Shown: positions 34,175 through 44,214, numbered from the stretch's first letter. The stretch is DNA of 63,480 bases from Bryobacteraceae bacterium (GCA_030041985.1 JASIAM010000010.1:1-63480); one strand, 5' to 3'. Notes: generated by a model from the letters alone, not told the origin. Made by a program: numbers and translations.

Positions 34175-35170
34175 TTAGTTAGCTCCTACTTGTTCTTTTT
34201 CCGGCTCCGGCGCTTTGTCTCGCTGCTCGGAAGCGGTGAGTTGGAGGAAGATCTCTTCCAGGCTGAATCCGAGGCTGCGCAGCTCATTCAGATTCCAGCC
34301 GGCGTTCACCACCGCGCGGGCCAAGTCGGAGCGAATGTGCCGCCCCTGCAACCCTTCCACTTCGAAAATCAGACGTCCGCTCCGGGATTCCTTCATCAGC
34401 ACGCGGCTGACGCCCGGAACCTGCTCCAGACGCTGCTGCACGTCATTGGGATTCGGACGCCCATCCACAGCCTCCAGTTCCACGGCCACCGCCTGCGACC
34501 CACGCAACCGGTTGGTCAGGTTCATCACCGAATCGATGGCCACCAGCCTGCCGCTGCTGATAATAATTACGCGCTCGCAGGAGTGCTCCACTTCCGACAG
34601 GATATGGGTGCTCAGGATGATGGTGTGATCGCCCGAAAGCGACCGGATCAACTCCCGGGTGTGGATGATCTGTTGGGGATCGAGGCCGCTGGTGGGCTCG
34701 TCGAGGATGAGCACATCCGGGTTATGAATGATGGCTTGCGCCAAACCGACGCGCTGGCGATAGCCCTTGGAGAGCTTCGAGATCAGCCTGTGGCGCATAT
34801 CCGCCACAGCGCAACGCTCCATCACTTCGTTCACGCGGCTTTTTACCGCGCCGGATGGAATGCCTTTCAGCCTGCCGACGAATTTCAGGTATTCCTCGAT
34901 CTCCATCTCCGGGTAGAGCGGAGGCGTCTCCGGAAGGTAGCCGATGCGCTTTTTAACATCCATGGGATTTTCGAGCACATCGAAACCCGCAACCGTGGCT
35001 TTCCCGGCGGTGGGCGGAAGGAAGCACGTAAGGACGCGCATCGTGGTGGTTTTGCCGGCGCCATTAGGGCCCAGAAAACCTACGATTTCCCCCTTTTCGA
35101 CTTCGAAGGAAATGTTGTCGACAGCGACAGTTCGAGCGTATCGCTTGGTAAGGCCTTCGACTTTGATCAT
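34175..35170 (-). CDS. ABC transporter ATP-binding protein, GldA-like
   Basis: 331 residues. Walker A GPNGAGKTT (34-42), signature LSKGYRQRVGLAQAI and Walker B VLILDEPTSGLDP identify a classic ABC ATPase of the ABC-2 (drug/polysaccharide/Gld) type. The C-terminal 90 residues (VAVELEAVDGRPNPNDVQQRLEQ) form the extra regulatory domain often seen in this group. It energises the GldF-like permease. It is the first gene of the operon that continues through GldF, GldG and DUF4340, with a good minus-strand promoter 190 bp upstream. Confidence 0.93.
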   Translation of the reverse strand: MIKVEGLTKRYARTVAVDNISFEVEKGEIVGFLGPNGAGKTTTMRVLTCFLPPTAGKATVAGFDVLENPMDVKKRIGYLPETPPLYPEMEIEEYLKFVGRLKGIPSGAVKSRVNEVMERCAVADMRHRLISKLSKGYRQRVGLAQAIIHNPDVLILDEPTSGLDPQQIIHTRELIRSLSGDHTIILSTHILSEVEHSCERVIIISSGRLVAIDSVMNLTNRLRGSQAVAVELEAVDGRPNPNDVQQRLEQVPGVSRVLMKESRSGRLIFEVEGLQGRHIRSDLARAVVNAGWNLNELRSLGFSLEEIFLQLTASEQRDKAPEPEKEQVGAN

Positions 35171-35517
35171 ATTGCTAGCTCAGAATGGACAGACTTTGTG
35201 ATTCCCATTTGGCTTCTCTTCCGATACACAACGCACGGCGACAGCGGCCGGTCCGCAGCGCTTGGTTGGATCGCTGGATGGCGCGCCTCGATCGCGGCCG
35301 GTGTACTTCTCTGCACGCTCTTGACTGAGCGCCGAAATGGAATCTCAATTGAGTATTTATCATAAAAACCACGGACAAGGGTTGTCAAACGCGGGCCCAA
35401 ACGCAAGCCGCGCCGCCGGCTCGCCCACGGCTCCGTTACGCGCAGAAAAAAAGTTGCTATGTATGTTAAGACGGATGCGGGCCGGGGTCGTTTCGATGAA
35501 CTGATAGAGTAAATAGG
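35171..35517. other. Non-coding divergent promoter region
   Basis: About 350 bp between the GldA-like gene (minus) and the ZIP transporter gene (plus). Several open frames cross it, but none has plausible coding character or a homologue I recognise. It contains the minus-strand promoter at 35359-35388. On the plus side, AT-rich sequence with TAGAGTAAATAGG leads to the TTG start of the ZIP gene. No hairpin terminator or repeat stands out. Confidence 0.6.
35359..35388 (-). promoter_or_regulatory. Promoter of the GldA/F/G-DUF4340 operon
   Basis: The minus strand has TTGACA (plus coordinates 35383-35388), an 18-bp spacer and TATGAT (35359-35364). Both boxes are close to the sigma-70 consensus. 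The start site would be near 35352, leaving a leader of about 180 bases before the ATPase gene. Confidence 0.6.
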
Positions 35518-36345
35518 TTGCAGCCAAATCTCGCCTCCTTCCCTGGCATCACCGCGCCGGCTTTGGCAACCGCCGCTGGCATCACAGCCGCTACAGCGGG
35601 TGTTTGGCTGGCCGGGATCAACCGCCACGTGGGGAAAGACGCCGGCTCGAAGCACACGTCCGTGGCCGCTATGGCAGTTCCCTTCATCGCGGGAATTCTG
35701 TTGGGAGTGGCCTTGTTCGGTTTGTTGCCGGAACTGGTGCTGGAGGCGGGATGGGGTGTCAGCCTGCTGTTGTCCGGCGCAGGCTACGGTCTGCTGATCG
35801 CCGTGGATCGCTATGTGCACGACGTTTGCCCAATCTCCTCCCATACCCATAAACATAGTGGCGCTGCGGGCAGCATCGGCGAACTCCACGGCTTTGCAGC
35901 GCCTCTATTGGCCGCGGCAGCCATCCACAGTTTCCTGGATGGCTGGAGCGTGGCCACCTCCCAGGCCGCAGGGCCGCTGGGGTTGCGCGTGGCCGTCCCA
36001 CTGGCCGTGAGTCTGCACAAGGTTCCCGAAGGCATCGCCCTGGGCGGAATCGTGTGCGCAGCCATGGGCTCCGCGACCGTGGGATTGCGCATGCGTGCCC
36101 TCATCGGTTGCATTCTGGCGGAGGGGTGCACCTTGGCAGGCGCTGTAATGGGCCTGAAACTCGCGCCGCAACTGGGCGAACATTGGGTGGTCTATCCGCT
36201 CGGCCTCACCGCGGGTTGGATTTTCTACCTGGGATTCCACGCGGTACAAGAAGAATGGAAGCATCGCGGCGCATTTGTTTCCGCGCTGACCGGTCTGGCC
36301 GGAGCTGCCGCCATCCAGCGCGGCGCCGAAGCGTTTTTCCGGTAG
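35518..36345 (+). CDS. ZIP-family metal transporter
   Basis: 275 residues with eight membrane helices. The two metal-binding helices carry the ZIP signatures: HSFLDGWSVA (His137, Asp141) in helix IV and HKVPEGIALGG (His167, Glu171) in helix V. A cytoplasmic loop with His at 101, 109, 111 and 113 is the typical histidine-rich metal-binding segment. It moves zinc, iron or another divalent metal across the inner membrane. The chosen start is a TTG at 35518, after AGTAAATAGG; the protein would lose its first helix if the next Met (residue 52) were used. There is no metal regulator nearby. Confidence 0.85.
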   Translation: MQPNLASFPGITAPALATAAGITAATAGVWLAGINRHVGKDAGSKHTSVAAMAVPFIAGILLGVALFGLLPELVLEAGWGVSLLLSGAGYGLLIAVDRYVHDVCPISSHTHKHSGAAGSIGELHGFAAPLLAAAAIHSFLDGWSVATSQAAGPLGLRVAVPLAVSLHKVPEGIALGGIVCAAMGSATVGLRMRALIGCILAEGCTLAGAVMGLKLAPQLGEHWVVYPLGLTAGWIFYLGFHAVQEEWKHRGAFVSALTGLAGAAAIQRGAEAFFR

Positions 36346-36419
36346 TTCCCGGCCGTCAGCCCAACGGTGCGTCCTGGCCGCCCGGCCTCTGGCCCCCCGG
36401 CGTATAATAAAAAGGAATC

Positions 36420-37430
36420 ATGCCTTGGCCTGTGTCCCCACGCACGTTACTGCGTGTTTTTACCCATTTGCAAATGTTGCCGATCCTCGAAAGCGGCGAA
36501 GAGACCTTGGTTGGCGGCCAAGCCGTCTTAGAGGGCGTTATGATGCGCGCACCCCACAGCTATTGCGTAGCGGTGCGGCGCGCCGATGGCAGTATGGTGA
36601 CCGAAGAGTTGCCGCTCGAGCGCATGTCGGAACGTCACAAGATTTTCAAATACCCGATCCTGCGCGGCCTCGGGACCCTCTGTCAAGCCATGCTGCTCGG
36701 TTGTAAGGCGCTCAAGTTTTCCGCCTCCGCGGCGCTCGCGGATGCCAGCCCCCAAACTCCGGCCCTCAGCCCCCAAAAACAGCCGCAAGCCATGCCAGCC
36801 TGGGCTTTTGTCACCCCCCTGCTGTTCTCCCTGGCTTTCTTTATTTTTACTTATAAGTTTGTCCCGCTACTCATAGCGACCAAGATGCAAAGCGTCTGGC
36901 CGGTGCTCCACAGCCGCATCCCCTTCAACCTTACCGACGGGTTTGTGCGGCTCGGTCTTTTTCTCGCCCTTTTGTACGGCATCTCGCGCCTCAAGGATAT
37001 TCATCGCACTTTCGAATACCACGGCGCGGAGCACAAAGTGGTCTTTAATTTCGAATCGGGTCAGCCGGTGTGTGTGACCAACGCCCAGCGCTTTACCACC
37101 TTCCATCCCCGCTGCGGCACCAGCTTCCTGTTTGTGCTCTTCTTGCTGGCCATCCCAGTCTATGCACTGATTCCCTTCGATGGTTTTCTGGCGAAATTCT
37201 TGTGCCGGATCGCTCTGCTGCCAGTGCTGGTCGGAGTGAGCTATGAACTGATTCGCTTTGCCGCCAAACGGCGCGGTTCGCTGCTTGCGGCGCTGACCGC
37301 TCCCGGGTTGTGGATGCAGCGCATCACCACGCAGCCTCCTTCCGACGAACAGACCGCCGTCGCCATTCACGCTCTCGAAGGCGCCATGGCCCTCGAAAAA
37401 TCTCAGGGCGGCGAACTTGTCATTGCCTGA
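36420..37430 (+). CDS. DUF1385 protein (YqhQ-like), membrane protein next to prfA
   Basis: 336 residues. The N-terminus has GGQAVLEGVMMRAPHSYCVAVRR, the signature of the DUF1385/YqhQ family, which is predicted to be a metal-dependent membrane enzyme. EYHGAEHKVVFNFE and HPRCGTSF with His and Cys residues are the other conserved blocks. About four membrane helices follow. Residues 105-125 (QTPALSPQKQPQAMPA) form a Pro/Gln-rich linker not usual in the family. A TATAAT lies 12 bp before the ATG at 36420. The order DUF1385-prfA-prmC is conserved in many bacteria, including Firmicutes, and implies a role beside translation termination that is not known. Confidence 0.85.
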   Translation: MPWPVSPRTLLRVFTHLQMLPILESGEETLVGGQAVLEGVMMRAPHSYCVAVRRADGSMVTEELPLERMSERHKIFKYPILRGLGTLCQAMLLGCKALKFSASAALADASPQTPALSPQKQPQAMPAWAFVTPLLFSLAFFIFTYKFVPLLIATKMQSVWPVLHSRIPFNLTDGFVRLGLFLALLYGISRLKDIHRTFEYHGAEHKVVFNFESGQPVCVTNAQRFTTFHPRCGTSFLFVLFLLAIPVYALIPFDGFLAKFLCRIALLPVLVGVSYELIRFAAKRRGSLLAALTAPGLWMQRITTQPPSDEQTAVAIHALEGAMALEKSQGGELVIA

Positions 37431-37450
37431 CGCCCGATAGCTGACGCCCC

Positions 37451-38542
37451 ATGCAATTCCGCCAGAAGCTCGACGAACTCGAACGCCGTTTCGATGCGCT
37501 CACCCAACGTATGGCCGATCCCGCGGTGATCGCCGATGCCGCCGAATACCGCAAGGTAACCAAGGCCCACAGCGAAATCTCCGGCGTGGTGGCCAAGTAT
37601 CGCGAATGGAAGCGAGCTGAGGACGCGCTCTCGCAGGCGCGCGCCATGCTTGATGAAGAAGCGGATCTCGAACTGCGCACCATGGCCGCTGAAGAAATCG
37701 CTCGCCTGGATCCCGAGTTGGCCAACATCGAAGAGCAGCTCAAAATTCTGCTTCTTCCGCGAGACCCCAACGATGAAAAGAACGTGGTGCTCGAAATCCG
37801 TGCCGGCACGGGAGGCGATGAAGCTACCCTGTTCGCGGCCGAAATCTTCCGCATGTATTCGCGCTACGCGGAAACACAGAACTGGCGAATTGAAGTCACC
37901 TCCAGTAGCGAATCCTCCGTGGGCGGCCTGAAAGAAGTCATCGCCCTGGTGAACGGCGAAAAGGTGTATAGCAAACTGAAGTACGAAAGCGGCGTGCACC
38001 GCGTGCAGCGCGTTCCGGTCACCGAGCAGCAAGGCCGCGTCCACACTTCGGCCATCACTGTAGCAGTGCTGCCGGAAGCCGATGAAGTGGAAATCAGGAT
38101 CGACCCCAAGGATATCCGCATCGATACGTTCTGTTCGTCCGGCCCGGGTGGCCAGTCCGTAAATACGACCTATTCCGCCGTGCGCATCACCCATTTGCCC
38201 ACCGGCCTGGTGGTCTCCTGCCAGGATGAAAAATCACAGATCAAGAATCGGGCTAAGGCAGAGCGCGTGCTGCGATCCCGCCTCTATGAGATGGAGCTCG
38301 AAAAGCAGCAGGCGGCCTTGGGCGCCGAACGCCGCAGCATGGTGGGCACGGGCGACCGCAGCGAAAAAATCCGCACTTACAACTTTCCCCAAAACCGCGT
38401 CACCGATCACCGCATCGGCCTCACCCTGCATCAGCTCGATTTCGTGATGGATGGCAAGCTCGACCCCATCCTCGACGCGCTCACCACCTACTACCAAACC
38501 GAAAAGCTGAGACAGCAGAGCGAGCGGACGGCTGCCGACTAA
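37451..38542 (+). CDS. prfA: Peptide chain release factor 1
   Basis: Recognises UAA and UAG stop codons and triggers peptide release on the ribosome. 363 residues with the GGQ motif at 233-235 ([10 protein letters not shown]), whose glutamine is methylated by PrmC, and the tripeptide anticodon PxT as Pro189-Val190-Thr191 ([15 protein letters not shown]), marking RF1 rather than RF2. The ATG at 37451 lies 20 bp after the DUF1385 stop, and prmC follows after 9 bp: the enzyme that modifies this factor is encoded beside it. Confidence 0.96.
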   Translation: MQFRQKLDELERRFDALTQRMADPAVIADAAEYRKVTKAHSEISGVVAKYREWKRAEDALSQARAMLDEEADLELRTMAAEEIARLDPELANIEEQLKILLLPRDPNDEKNVVLEIRAGTGGDEATLFAAEIFRMYSRYAETQNWRIEVTSSSESSVGGLKEVIALVNGEKVYSKLKYESGVHRVQRVPVTEQQGRVHTSAITVAVLPEADEVEIRIDPKDIRIDTFCSSGPGGQSVNTTYSAVRITHLPTGLVVSCQDEKSQIKNRAKAERVLRSRLYEMELEKQQAALGAERRSMVGTGDRSEKIRTYNFPQNRVTDHRIGLTLHQLDFVMDGKLDPILDALTTYYQTEKLRQQSERTAAD

Positions 38543-38551
38543 CCGGGCGGC

Positions 38552-39400
38552 ATGACCATTCAAACCGCGCTCCTCCAGGGCACCCGCCTGCTGGAAGATG
38601 CCCAGGTGGCCGTGCCAAGGCTCACCGCCGAGGTGTTGCTGGCGCATGCCATGCGCCGCGAACGCGCCTATCTTTTCGCCCATTCCGAGCAGGAGTTGCG
38701 CGAAGTCGAGTGGCTGCATTACGGCCGCTATCTACACGAGCGCATGCGCGGTAAGCCCACGCAATACATTACCGGGCGAGTAGAATTCTACGGACGCGAG
38801 TTCCGCGTCACGCCCGATGTGCTCATCCCTCGCCCTGAAACGGAACATGTGGTCGAAGTGGCTCTCGAGGTGGCTAGGGGGGCCGGGAGCATTCTTGATG
38901 TGGGCGCGGGTTCGGGCGCGCTTGCCATTACTCTCGAACGGGAAAACGGTGTAAAGACCTGCGCCACCGAGATTTCGCCAGCCGCCGCGCGCATTGCCCT
39001 GGCGAATGCCCAACGCCTCCAGTCACCGGTTTCGATCGTGGTCTGCGATTTCTTTAGCGCGATTGCTCCCGCCAGCATCGATCTTATAGTGGCCAATCCG
39101 CCCTACGTGCCTCTAGCCCAGCGGGAAGGATTGCAAAGGGAGGTGCGGGACTGGGAACCACACGTGGCCCTGTTTGCCGGCGAAACCGGCTTCGAGGCCT
39201 ACGAGCAAATTGTGGCGGATGCGCCCCGCGTCCTGAGGCCCGGCGGCTGGATCGTGATGGAACTCGGCTTTGGCAGCCTCGAGCGCGTCGCTACGTTGCT
39301 AGCCGGCTGGCAAGATGTCCGCATCGTGCCGGACCTGGCAGGCATTCCGCGAGTGATCGCCGCGGTGGTGCCTGTCAAACATCAGCCTCTCAAACATTAG
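38552..39400 (+). CDS. prmC: Release factor glutamine methyltransferase
   Basis: Methylates the glutamine of the GGQ motif of release factors using S-adenosylmethionine. 282 residues: an N-terminal helical domain that binds the factor, then the Rossmann methyltransferase with DVGAGSGALAI (116-126) as the SAM site and NPPY (182-185) as the catalytic amide-binding motif. It follows prfA at 9 bp. Its last 11 bp overlap the convergent HTTM gene. Confidence 0.95.
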   Translation: MTIQTALLQGTRLLEDAQVAVPRLTAEVLLAHAMRRERAYLFAHSEQELREVEWLHYGRYLHERMRGKPTQYITGRVEFYGREFRVTPDVLIPRPETEHVVEVALEVARGAGSILDVGAGSGALAITLERENGVKTCATEISPAAARIALANAQRLQSPVSIVVCDFFSAIAPASIDLIVANPPYVPLAQREGLQREVRDWEPHVALFAGETGFEAYEQIVADAPRVLRPGGWIVMELGFGSLERVATLLAGWQDVRIVPDLAGIPRVIAAVVPVKHQPLKH

Positions 39401-40337
39401 TTACCCGGCTTGTTCTGAGCGCGCGGCCCGCCGCTCGGCGGTGAAATACCCAATCCCACGCCCGCGCCAGATCTGCCGGATCAATAAACAGAACATACGC
39501 CGACAACACATCCCACTCGAACATCGGAATATTCAGCGAATACTCGAGCGTCATGTGAAACAGCAGACCCGCGCCCAACAGATAGTACCGGAGCTCCCGA
39601 ACCCAAATCAGCACTCCCAAAGAAAACTCCAGCGCTAATGCCAACCAGGTTCCGATCTTGAGAACGCTGGGATTCAAAAACCATCCAGGAAGTGGAAAGC
39701 GGTGGAACGCATCCAGGTGATACACATAAAAGAGCGCGGTCCCGTTAATCCAAGGCGCTCCCTGCGCCTTCGAACAAAAGGCGGCAAAGTACAGAAGCGA
39801 CAATTCAAACTGAATCATGCGCTGGGCCCATGGACTCCGCGCTTCGACTGCAGCGCTTCCCTTCCCGCGCCGCACCCGGATCCAATGGTCCACCGATAGA
39901 GCCGCTCCCGCCGGTGCGAAGATCAGGAAAAATCCGGCCACGCGCAGGAACGTGTCCCCACCGTGATTAATGAACAGGTTTCTCTGGTGAATCGAAGTCA
40001 GACACAGAAACACGATCACGCTGTTGAGCCGGGTTAAGAAACCGATACTCAGTAACACTGCCGAACCCAGGAACACCCAGAACAGTGACTCGATCCACCG
40101 ATCGCTTTGGGGAACGACGCGGAACAGATTCAGCCGGACTCCCGGTTCCACCTGGTGCATCGTCGCAGGGCTTATCCAGGCGTGCGGTCCATACCAGGTC
40201 AGCCAGTCGGGCCGCAACAACAGAAGCGTGGCAATTACCAGCACACCGTAGATTGCCCGGAACAGTGCAATCGAGGTTGGTAACTGAGGAGCAAAGAAGA
40301 AGGCATCCCACGCCTCCACTATCGAGCGCAGCTTCAC
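39390..40337 (-). CDS. HTTM / vitamin K-dependent gamma-carboxylase-like membrane protein
   Basis: 315 residues with the horizontally transferred transmembrane (HTTM) domain, related to vitamin K-dependent gamma-carboxylase: TSIALFRAIYGVLVIATLLLL, SIHQRNLFINHGGDTFLRVAGFFLIFAPAG and QRMIQFELSLLYFAAFCSKAQGAPWINGTALFYV. The HxxN/Q and DxxxR residues of the loop are typical. The function of bacterial HTTM proteins is unknown. The gene overlaps its upstream partner (40334-40849) by 4 bp (ATGA), so they are coupled. Base composition is lower in GC than neighbours (39481-39540: 26 of 60 by hand count). Confidence 0.85.
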   Translation of the reverse strand: MKLRSIVEAWDAFFFAPQLPTSIALFRAIYGVLVIATLLLLRPDWLTWYGPHAWISPATMHQVEPGVRLNLFRVVPQSDRWIESLFWVFLGSAVLLSIGFLTRLNSVIVFLCLTSIHQRNLFINHGGDTFLRVAGFFLIFAPAGAALSVDHWIRVRRGKGSAAVEARSPWAQRMIQFELSLLYFAAFCSKAQGAPWINGTALFYVYHLDAFHRFPLPGWFLNPSVLKIGTWLALALEFSLGVLIWVRELRYYLLGAGLLFHMTLEYSLNIPMFEWDVLSAYVLFIDPADLARAWDWVFHRRAAGRALRTSRVTNV

Positions 40338-40849
40338 TCCAGGTCACCGGCCGAGATCTTCTGCGCCCAGAAAATATGCGAATCCCACGGCGCCGCCATA
40401 TAAGAGCCATCCGCCCGCGCCTGAATCGCAGACCAATGACGCACCAGGAAGACCATTGCTACCGGAACCGGACGGTTATTATTCACTCGCGCGATGAAGC
40501 GTGCCGCATCCGGCCACAGCGCGGCGTTTTTCTCATCTTCCAGGACATCCGTGAACTTGCGATATCTCTCTTTGAAGTAGCGGTCCTTCAGACTGAGTAA
40601 TTCCATTCTCGGGAATGCCCAATTGCGCGTCTCACCATCCTGATAGAAGACAATTGCATCCACATAAGTGTTGGCTGCTTTCGGTCCCGGCGAAAACATA
40701 TCCCAGGATTGAAACAAGCCAGACCACCTGAGATACGGCCGGACGAAATCCCGGCACAACCCCAGCAGCGGATTAGTGAAAGGCAACGCCCAGCAGCTTA
40801 TGGCGGCCAGGTGAACCATCACAAAGGTGCTGATCACAAACTTCTTCAT
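40334..40849 (-). CDS. Membrane-anchored partner of HTTM protein
   Basis: 171 residues from ATG 40849 ([20 protein letters not shown]), where a membrane helix begins. The rest reads [40 protein letters not shown] and [12 protein letters not shown], a pattern found in proteins encoded next to HTTM domains in many soil bacteria; it has no known activity. A longer start at 40942 would add an Arg/Pro-rich stretch without family features and is less likely. Stop and downstream start overlap in ATGA, so the pair is translated together. Confidence 0.75.
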   Translation of the reverse strand: MKKFVISTFVMVHLAAISCWALPFTNPLLGLCRDFVRPYLRWSGLFQSWDMFSPGPKAANTYVDAIVFYQDGETRNWAFPRMELLSLKDRYFKERYRKFTDVLEDEKNAALWPDAARFIARVNNNRPVPVAMVFLVRHWSAIQARADGSYMAAPWDSHIFWAQKISAGDLE

Positions 40850-41109
40850 GCGGCCCGATCGGCCTCTGCCAGGCACCGGCGCCGGCTCCGCAATGGCTGC
40901 TCCAGGTTGCTTGCGCCAAGCCGCCGGCCTTCTGTTCTTCATCCGGAATCACCTACAAGAACAACGAGCGCGGAGTCCCAAACGTTGGCACGATTTGGCC
41001 GAGCCGGCCGTCCCCGTATCCCCAGGTGTATACTACGGTTACATCGGAACCGAAAGCCGGCGCTGATAACGGAAAACTGATAACTGATAACTTTTTTAAG
41101 GAGGGCGCG

Positions 41110-41607
41110 ATGGCGAACATCAAATTCACTCTCAACGGCAAATCCCAATCCGTGGACGTTCCCCCACAGATGCCTTTGCTGTGGGTGCTACGCGACACTT
41201 TGGGAATGACCGGAACCAAATTTGGCTGCGGCATGGCGCTATGTGGCGCATGCACCGTCCATCAGAATGGACAGGCCATCCGCGCCTGCATCACTCCTGT
41301 CTCCAGCGTAGCAGGTAAAACCATCACTACCATTGAGGGCCTTTCGCCCGATAGCTCCCACGCCGTCCAAAAGGCTTGGCTGGAGCTGGATGTGCCCCAG
41401 TGCGGCTACTGCCAGTCGGGTCAGATCATGGCCGCGGCTGCTCTGCTCGCCAAAAATGCCAAACCCTCCGATGCCGATATCGACGAGGTTATGCGCGGCA
41501 ATATCTGCCGCTGCGGCACCTATCAAAGCATCCGCCAGGCCATCCACCGCGCCTCGCAGATACTCACCGCCTCTAACCGCCCGGCCCACAAAGGAGGTGT
41601 CGCGTGA
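41110..41607 (+). CDS. (2Fe-2S) subunit of molybdenum oxidoreductase, IorA-like
   Basis: 165 residues with the two iron-sulfur clusters of the xanthine oxidase family: plant-type ferredoxin Cys40-x4-Cys45-x2-Cys48-x11-Cys60 and the second cluster Cys98-x2-Cys101-x31-Cys133-x-Cys135 ([18 protein letters not shown]). It passes electrons from the Mo subunit to an acceptor. Start ATG 41110 follows a strong AAGGAGGGCG ribosome site; longer frames have no support. GTGA overlap with the large subunit gene shows co-translation. Isoquinoline or aldehyde oxidation is typical of such two-subunit enzymes, but the substrate is not decided by sequence. Confidence 0.92.
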   Translation: MANIKFTLNGKSQSVDVPPQMPLLWVLRDTLGMTGTKFGCGMALCGACTVHQNGQAIRACITPVSSVAGKTITTIEGLSPDSSHAVQKAWLELDVPQCGYCQSGQIMAAAALLAKNAKPSDADIDEVMRGNICRCGTYQSIRQAIHRASQILTASNRPAHKGGVA

Positions 41608-43715
41608 CCCTTGTAAAGAAGGTGAACCGCCGCGGGTTCCTCAAGACCGGCATCGGCGCTGCCGCCGGCCTCACGTTGAGCTTTACGATCCCCGAAAAAA
41701 CCCGCCTGCTTGCGCAAAATAATGCTGCCCGTGCCTTCCCGCTCAACGGCTACATCCACATTGGCGCAGACGATTCGGTTACTCTCGTGTTGCCCAAATC
41801 CGAAATGGGCCAGGGGCCGATGACGGCTCTCTCCCAGATCCTCGCCGATGAACTGGACTGCAATTGGTCCAAGGTCCATGCCATCTTCGCGCCGGTCGAT
41901 CCCAAGCTCTACGGCCCCATGCAGGGCACTTTCGGCAGCATGAGCGTGCGCACCGGATGGGAACCCATGCGCCGCTCCGGCGCCACCGCGCGTGCCATGT
42001 TGATCGAGGCTGCCGCGCGCCGCTGGAACGTGGACAAATCCCAATGCCGTACCGAGATCGGCGCGGTCGTTGCGAGCAATCAGCGTGCCACCTACGGCTC
42101 CCTGGCTGAGGATGCCGCCAAGCTCCCCCCGCCTAATGGCGTCGCCCCGAAGGATCCCGGCCAGTTCCGGCTGATCGGCAAATCCCTCAAGCGCCTCGAT
42201 ACCCCTCTGAAAGTCAACGGCACCGCCGTTTTCGGTATCGATGCCAAAGTGCCTGGCATGCAGTACGCCGTCGTCGCGCGCTGCCCCGTATTCGGCGGCA
42301 AGGTCGCCAGCTTTGATGACGCCAAGGCGAAAGCCGTTCCGGGTGTCCAGCAAGTTGTCGAGATTTCGCGCGGTGTGGCCGTGATTGCCGATAATACCTG
42401 GAGCGCTATGGAAGGCCGCCGCGCGCTCGAAGTCCACTTCGATGAAGGCCCTCTCGCCAACCTCGATAGCGCCGCCATCCGGCAAATGATGCAGGAGGGC
42501 GCTTCCAAGCCTGGCGCTATAGCCCGCAAGGCTGGCGATGGTTCCGCCGCGCTCTCCGGCGCTGCCAAAAAGATTGAAGCCGTTTATGAAGCGGCTTACA
42601 TGTCCCACGCTCCCATGGAGCCCATGAACTGCACGGCGCACGTCCGCCCCGATGGTTGCGACGTTTGGGCTGCTACTCAAATTCAAACCGCCGCCAAGCA
42701 GACCGCCATGCAGATCACCAAACTACCGGCCGACAAGGTGAATATCCATACCCTGTTCCTCGGCGGTGGCTTCGGACGGCGTGGCGGCGCGGACTTCATC
42801 GAGGAAGCCGTCGAAATCTCCAAAGCTGCCGGTATTCCCGTGAAGCTTACGTGGTCGCGTGAAGATGACATGACCCATGACCTCTACCGCCCGGCCTCCT
42901 ACACCCGTTTCGCCGGCGGCCTCGACGCGGACGGTTGGCCCTCCGTCTGGGCCGCCAACGTCGGTTGCCCCTCTTTCGCCGGCATGCGTAACGGTGTTGA
43001 TTCCGCGGCGGTCGAGGGCATCCACGATATCGCTTACGAGATCCCGCATATTCAGGTCGAATACAACAAGGCCGATCCCGGCATTCCCACCACGTACTGG
43101 CGCTCCGTCGGTTATTCCCAAAACACGTTCTTCACCGAAAGTTTTCTCGATGAGCTGGCAGTTGCGGGGGGGAAAGATCCGCTCGAAGTGCGCCGCCGCC
43201 TGCTCGCCAAAACGCCGCGGATGCTAAATGTGGTCGAGTTGGCCGCGCAAAAAGCCGGATGGGGTAAGCCTCTCCCAGCCGGGCACGGCCGCGGCATCGC
43301 CGTCACCAACAACATCGGCAGCTTCAATGCCCAGGTGGCCGAAGTCTCTATCGAAAAGGGCAAGCTGCGCGTCCACCACATCGTCTGTGCAGTCGATTGC
43401 GGCCATGTCGTCAATCCGGCCATCGTCGAAGCCCAGATCCAGAGCGGCATCGTGTACGGACTCAGCGCCGCTCTCAAAGACGCCATCACCATTAAGAATG
43501 GCCGCGTCCAGCAGACCAACTTTGACAAATATGAGGTCCTCCGCATCGACGAAATGCCAGTGGTCGAAGTGCACATCGTGCCCAGCCAGAACGCTCCCGG
43601 CGGGATAGGCGAAGCTAGTACACCCACCACCGCTCCAGCCGTTGCCAACGCCATTTTCGCGGTCACCGGAAAACGCCTACGCCGCCTCCCGATCCGTCCC
43701 GAGGACTTGGCCTAG
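41604..43715 (+). CDS. Molybdopterin subunit of aldehyde/isoquinoline oxidoreductase, IorB-like
   Basis: 703 residues. A twin-arginine signal ([20 protein letters not shown]) exports the folded enzyme with its small subunit. The large subunit has the molybdopterin-cytosine-dinucleotide binding segments of the xanthine dehydrogenase family: [73 protein letters not shown] near the C-terminus. GTG 41604 overlaps the stop of the small subunit. Both subunits of an IorAB-type enzyme are present, but no cytochrome partner or maturation gene (e.g. CoxI-like) is seen nearby; electron acceptor unknown. Confidence 0.92.
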   Translation: MTLVKKVNRRGFLKTGIGAAAGLTLSFTIPEKTRLLAQNNAARAFPLNGYIHIGADDSVTLVLPKSEMGQGPMTALSQILADELDCNWSKVHAIFAPVDPKLYGPMQGTFGSMSVRTGWEPMRRSGATARAMLIEAAARRWNVDKSQCRTEIGAVVASNQRATYGSLAEDAAKLPPPNGVAPKDPGQFRLIGKSLKRLDTPLKVNGTAVFGIDAKVPGMQYAVVARCPVFGGKVASFDDAKAKAVPGVQQVVEISRGVAVIADNTWSAMEGRRALEVHFDEGPLANLDSAAIRQMMQEGASKPGAIARKAGDGSAALSGAAKKIEAVYEAAYMSHAPMEPMNCTAHVRPDGCDVWAATQIQTAAKQTAMQITKLPADKVNIHTLFLGGGFGRRGGADFIEEAVEISKAAGIPVKLTWSREDDMTHDLYRPASYTRFAGGLDADGWPSVWAANVGCPSFAGMRNGVDSAAVEGIHDIAYEIPHIQVEYNKADPGIPTTYWRSVGYSQNTFFTESFLDELAVAGGKDPLEVRRRLLAKTPRMLNVVELAAQKAGWGKPLPAGHGRGIAVTNNIGSFNAQVAEVSIEKGKLRVHHIVCAVDCGHVVNPAIVEAQIQSGIVYGLSAALKDAITIKNGRVQQTNFDKYEVLRIDEMPVVEVHIVPSQNAPGGIGEASTPTTAPAVANAIFAVTGKRLRRLPIRPEDLA

Positions 43716-43778
43716 CCGCGCCTTTTCCCTCGACGGAAAAATAGTTAAAGTCCCGCTACTCGGACCGAAGAGAGTAGT

Positions 43779-44087
43779 ATGGACGCCTTCATTAAGGACG
43801 CCGAGCAGATCCTCGAAACGGCTGGGAACGCGGAGGGACCGGCCGAGCACTTGATCGCGGTATTACGCTCCGGATCGGTTCGCATCCTGTCAGAAACCAC
43901 CGGGTGGTCTCTTCCCGCTTTGGCAGCGGAATATGGCGCTTCCGCCGTCTACCGTGTCGTCCGCCGTGCGCGCCAGGTGCGGGTTGAGGCTTGGTCTTTC
44001 GGCCGCACCTGCGTGCTCACCCGCGAACTCCCTGCGCCCTCGCATCCCTTCCTCCAGCTCCTGTTGCCGGCAATCTGTGCGATCTGA
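43779..44087 (+). CDS. Small hypothetical protein
   Basis: 102 residues with no recognised domain. The sequence has a helical start (MDAFIKDAEQILETAGNAEGPAEHLIAVLRSG) and a strand-rich end (VYRVVRRARQVRVEAWSFGRTCVL) ending in a hydrophobic tail (FLQLLLPAICAI). A CTACTC/GAGTAG inverted repeat (43756-43761, 43772-43777) directly before the ATG could mask the ribosome-binding site. Codon pattern is in line with neighbours. It sits alone between IorB and LigD genes. Confidence 0.45.
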   Translation: MDAFIKDAEQILETAGNAEGPAEHLIAVLRSGSVRILSETTGWSLPALAAEYGASAVYRVVRRARQVRVEAWSFGRTCVLTRELPAPSHPFLQLLLPAICAI

Positions 44088-44214
44088 GCACCGATTCACG
44101 CCATTTTAGCTTTTCTCTAACCCGCATGGGTTCAGGTGTTTGCGCCGATTTCGGGCGATCGCGGAGGGCATCCCGCCGAGGCCCATGCGCCATACTCGAA
44201 CCAGACATAGGCTG

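Noticed and set aside
34190-35365. 391-codon frame on the plus strand
   Set aside because: Antisense to the ABC ATPase, rich in His/Gln/Arg as is typical of shadow frames, no family features.
35167-35889. 240-codon minus-strand frame across the divergent region
   Set aside because: It runs over the ZIP gene antisense and the promoter of the ABC operon; no homology. The ZIP transporter and ABC genes explain the region.
36403-36408. TATAAT before the DUF1385 gene as a full promoter
   Set aside because: No acceptable -35 lies 16-18 bp upstream; listed only within the gene entry.
41523-42686. 387-codon frame on the minus strand
   Set aside because: Fully antisense to the clear molybdopterin subunit gene.
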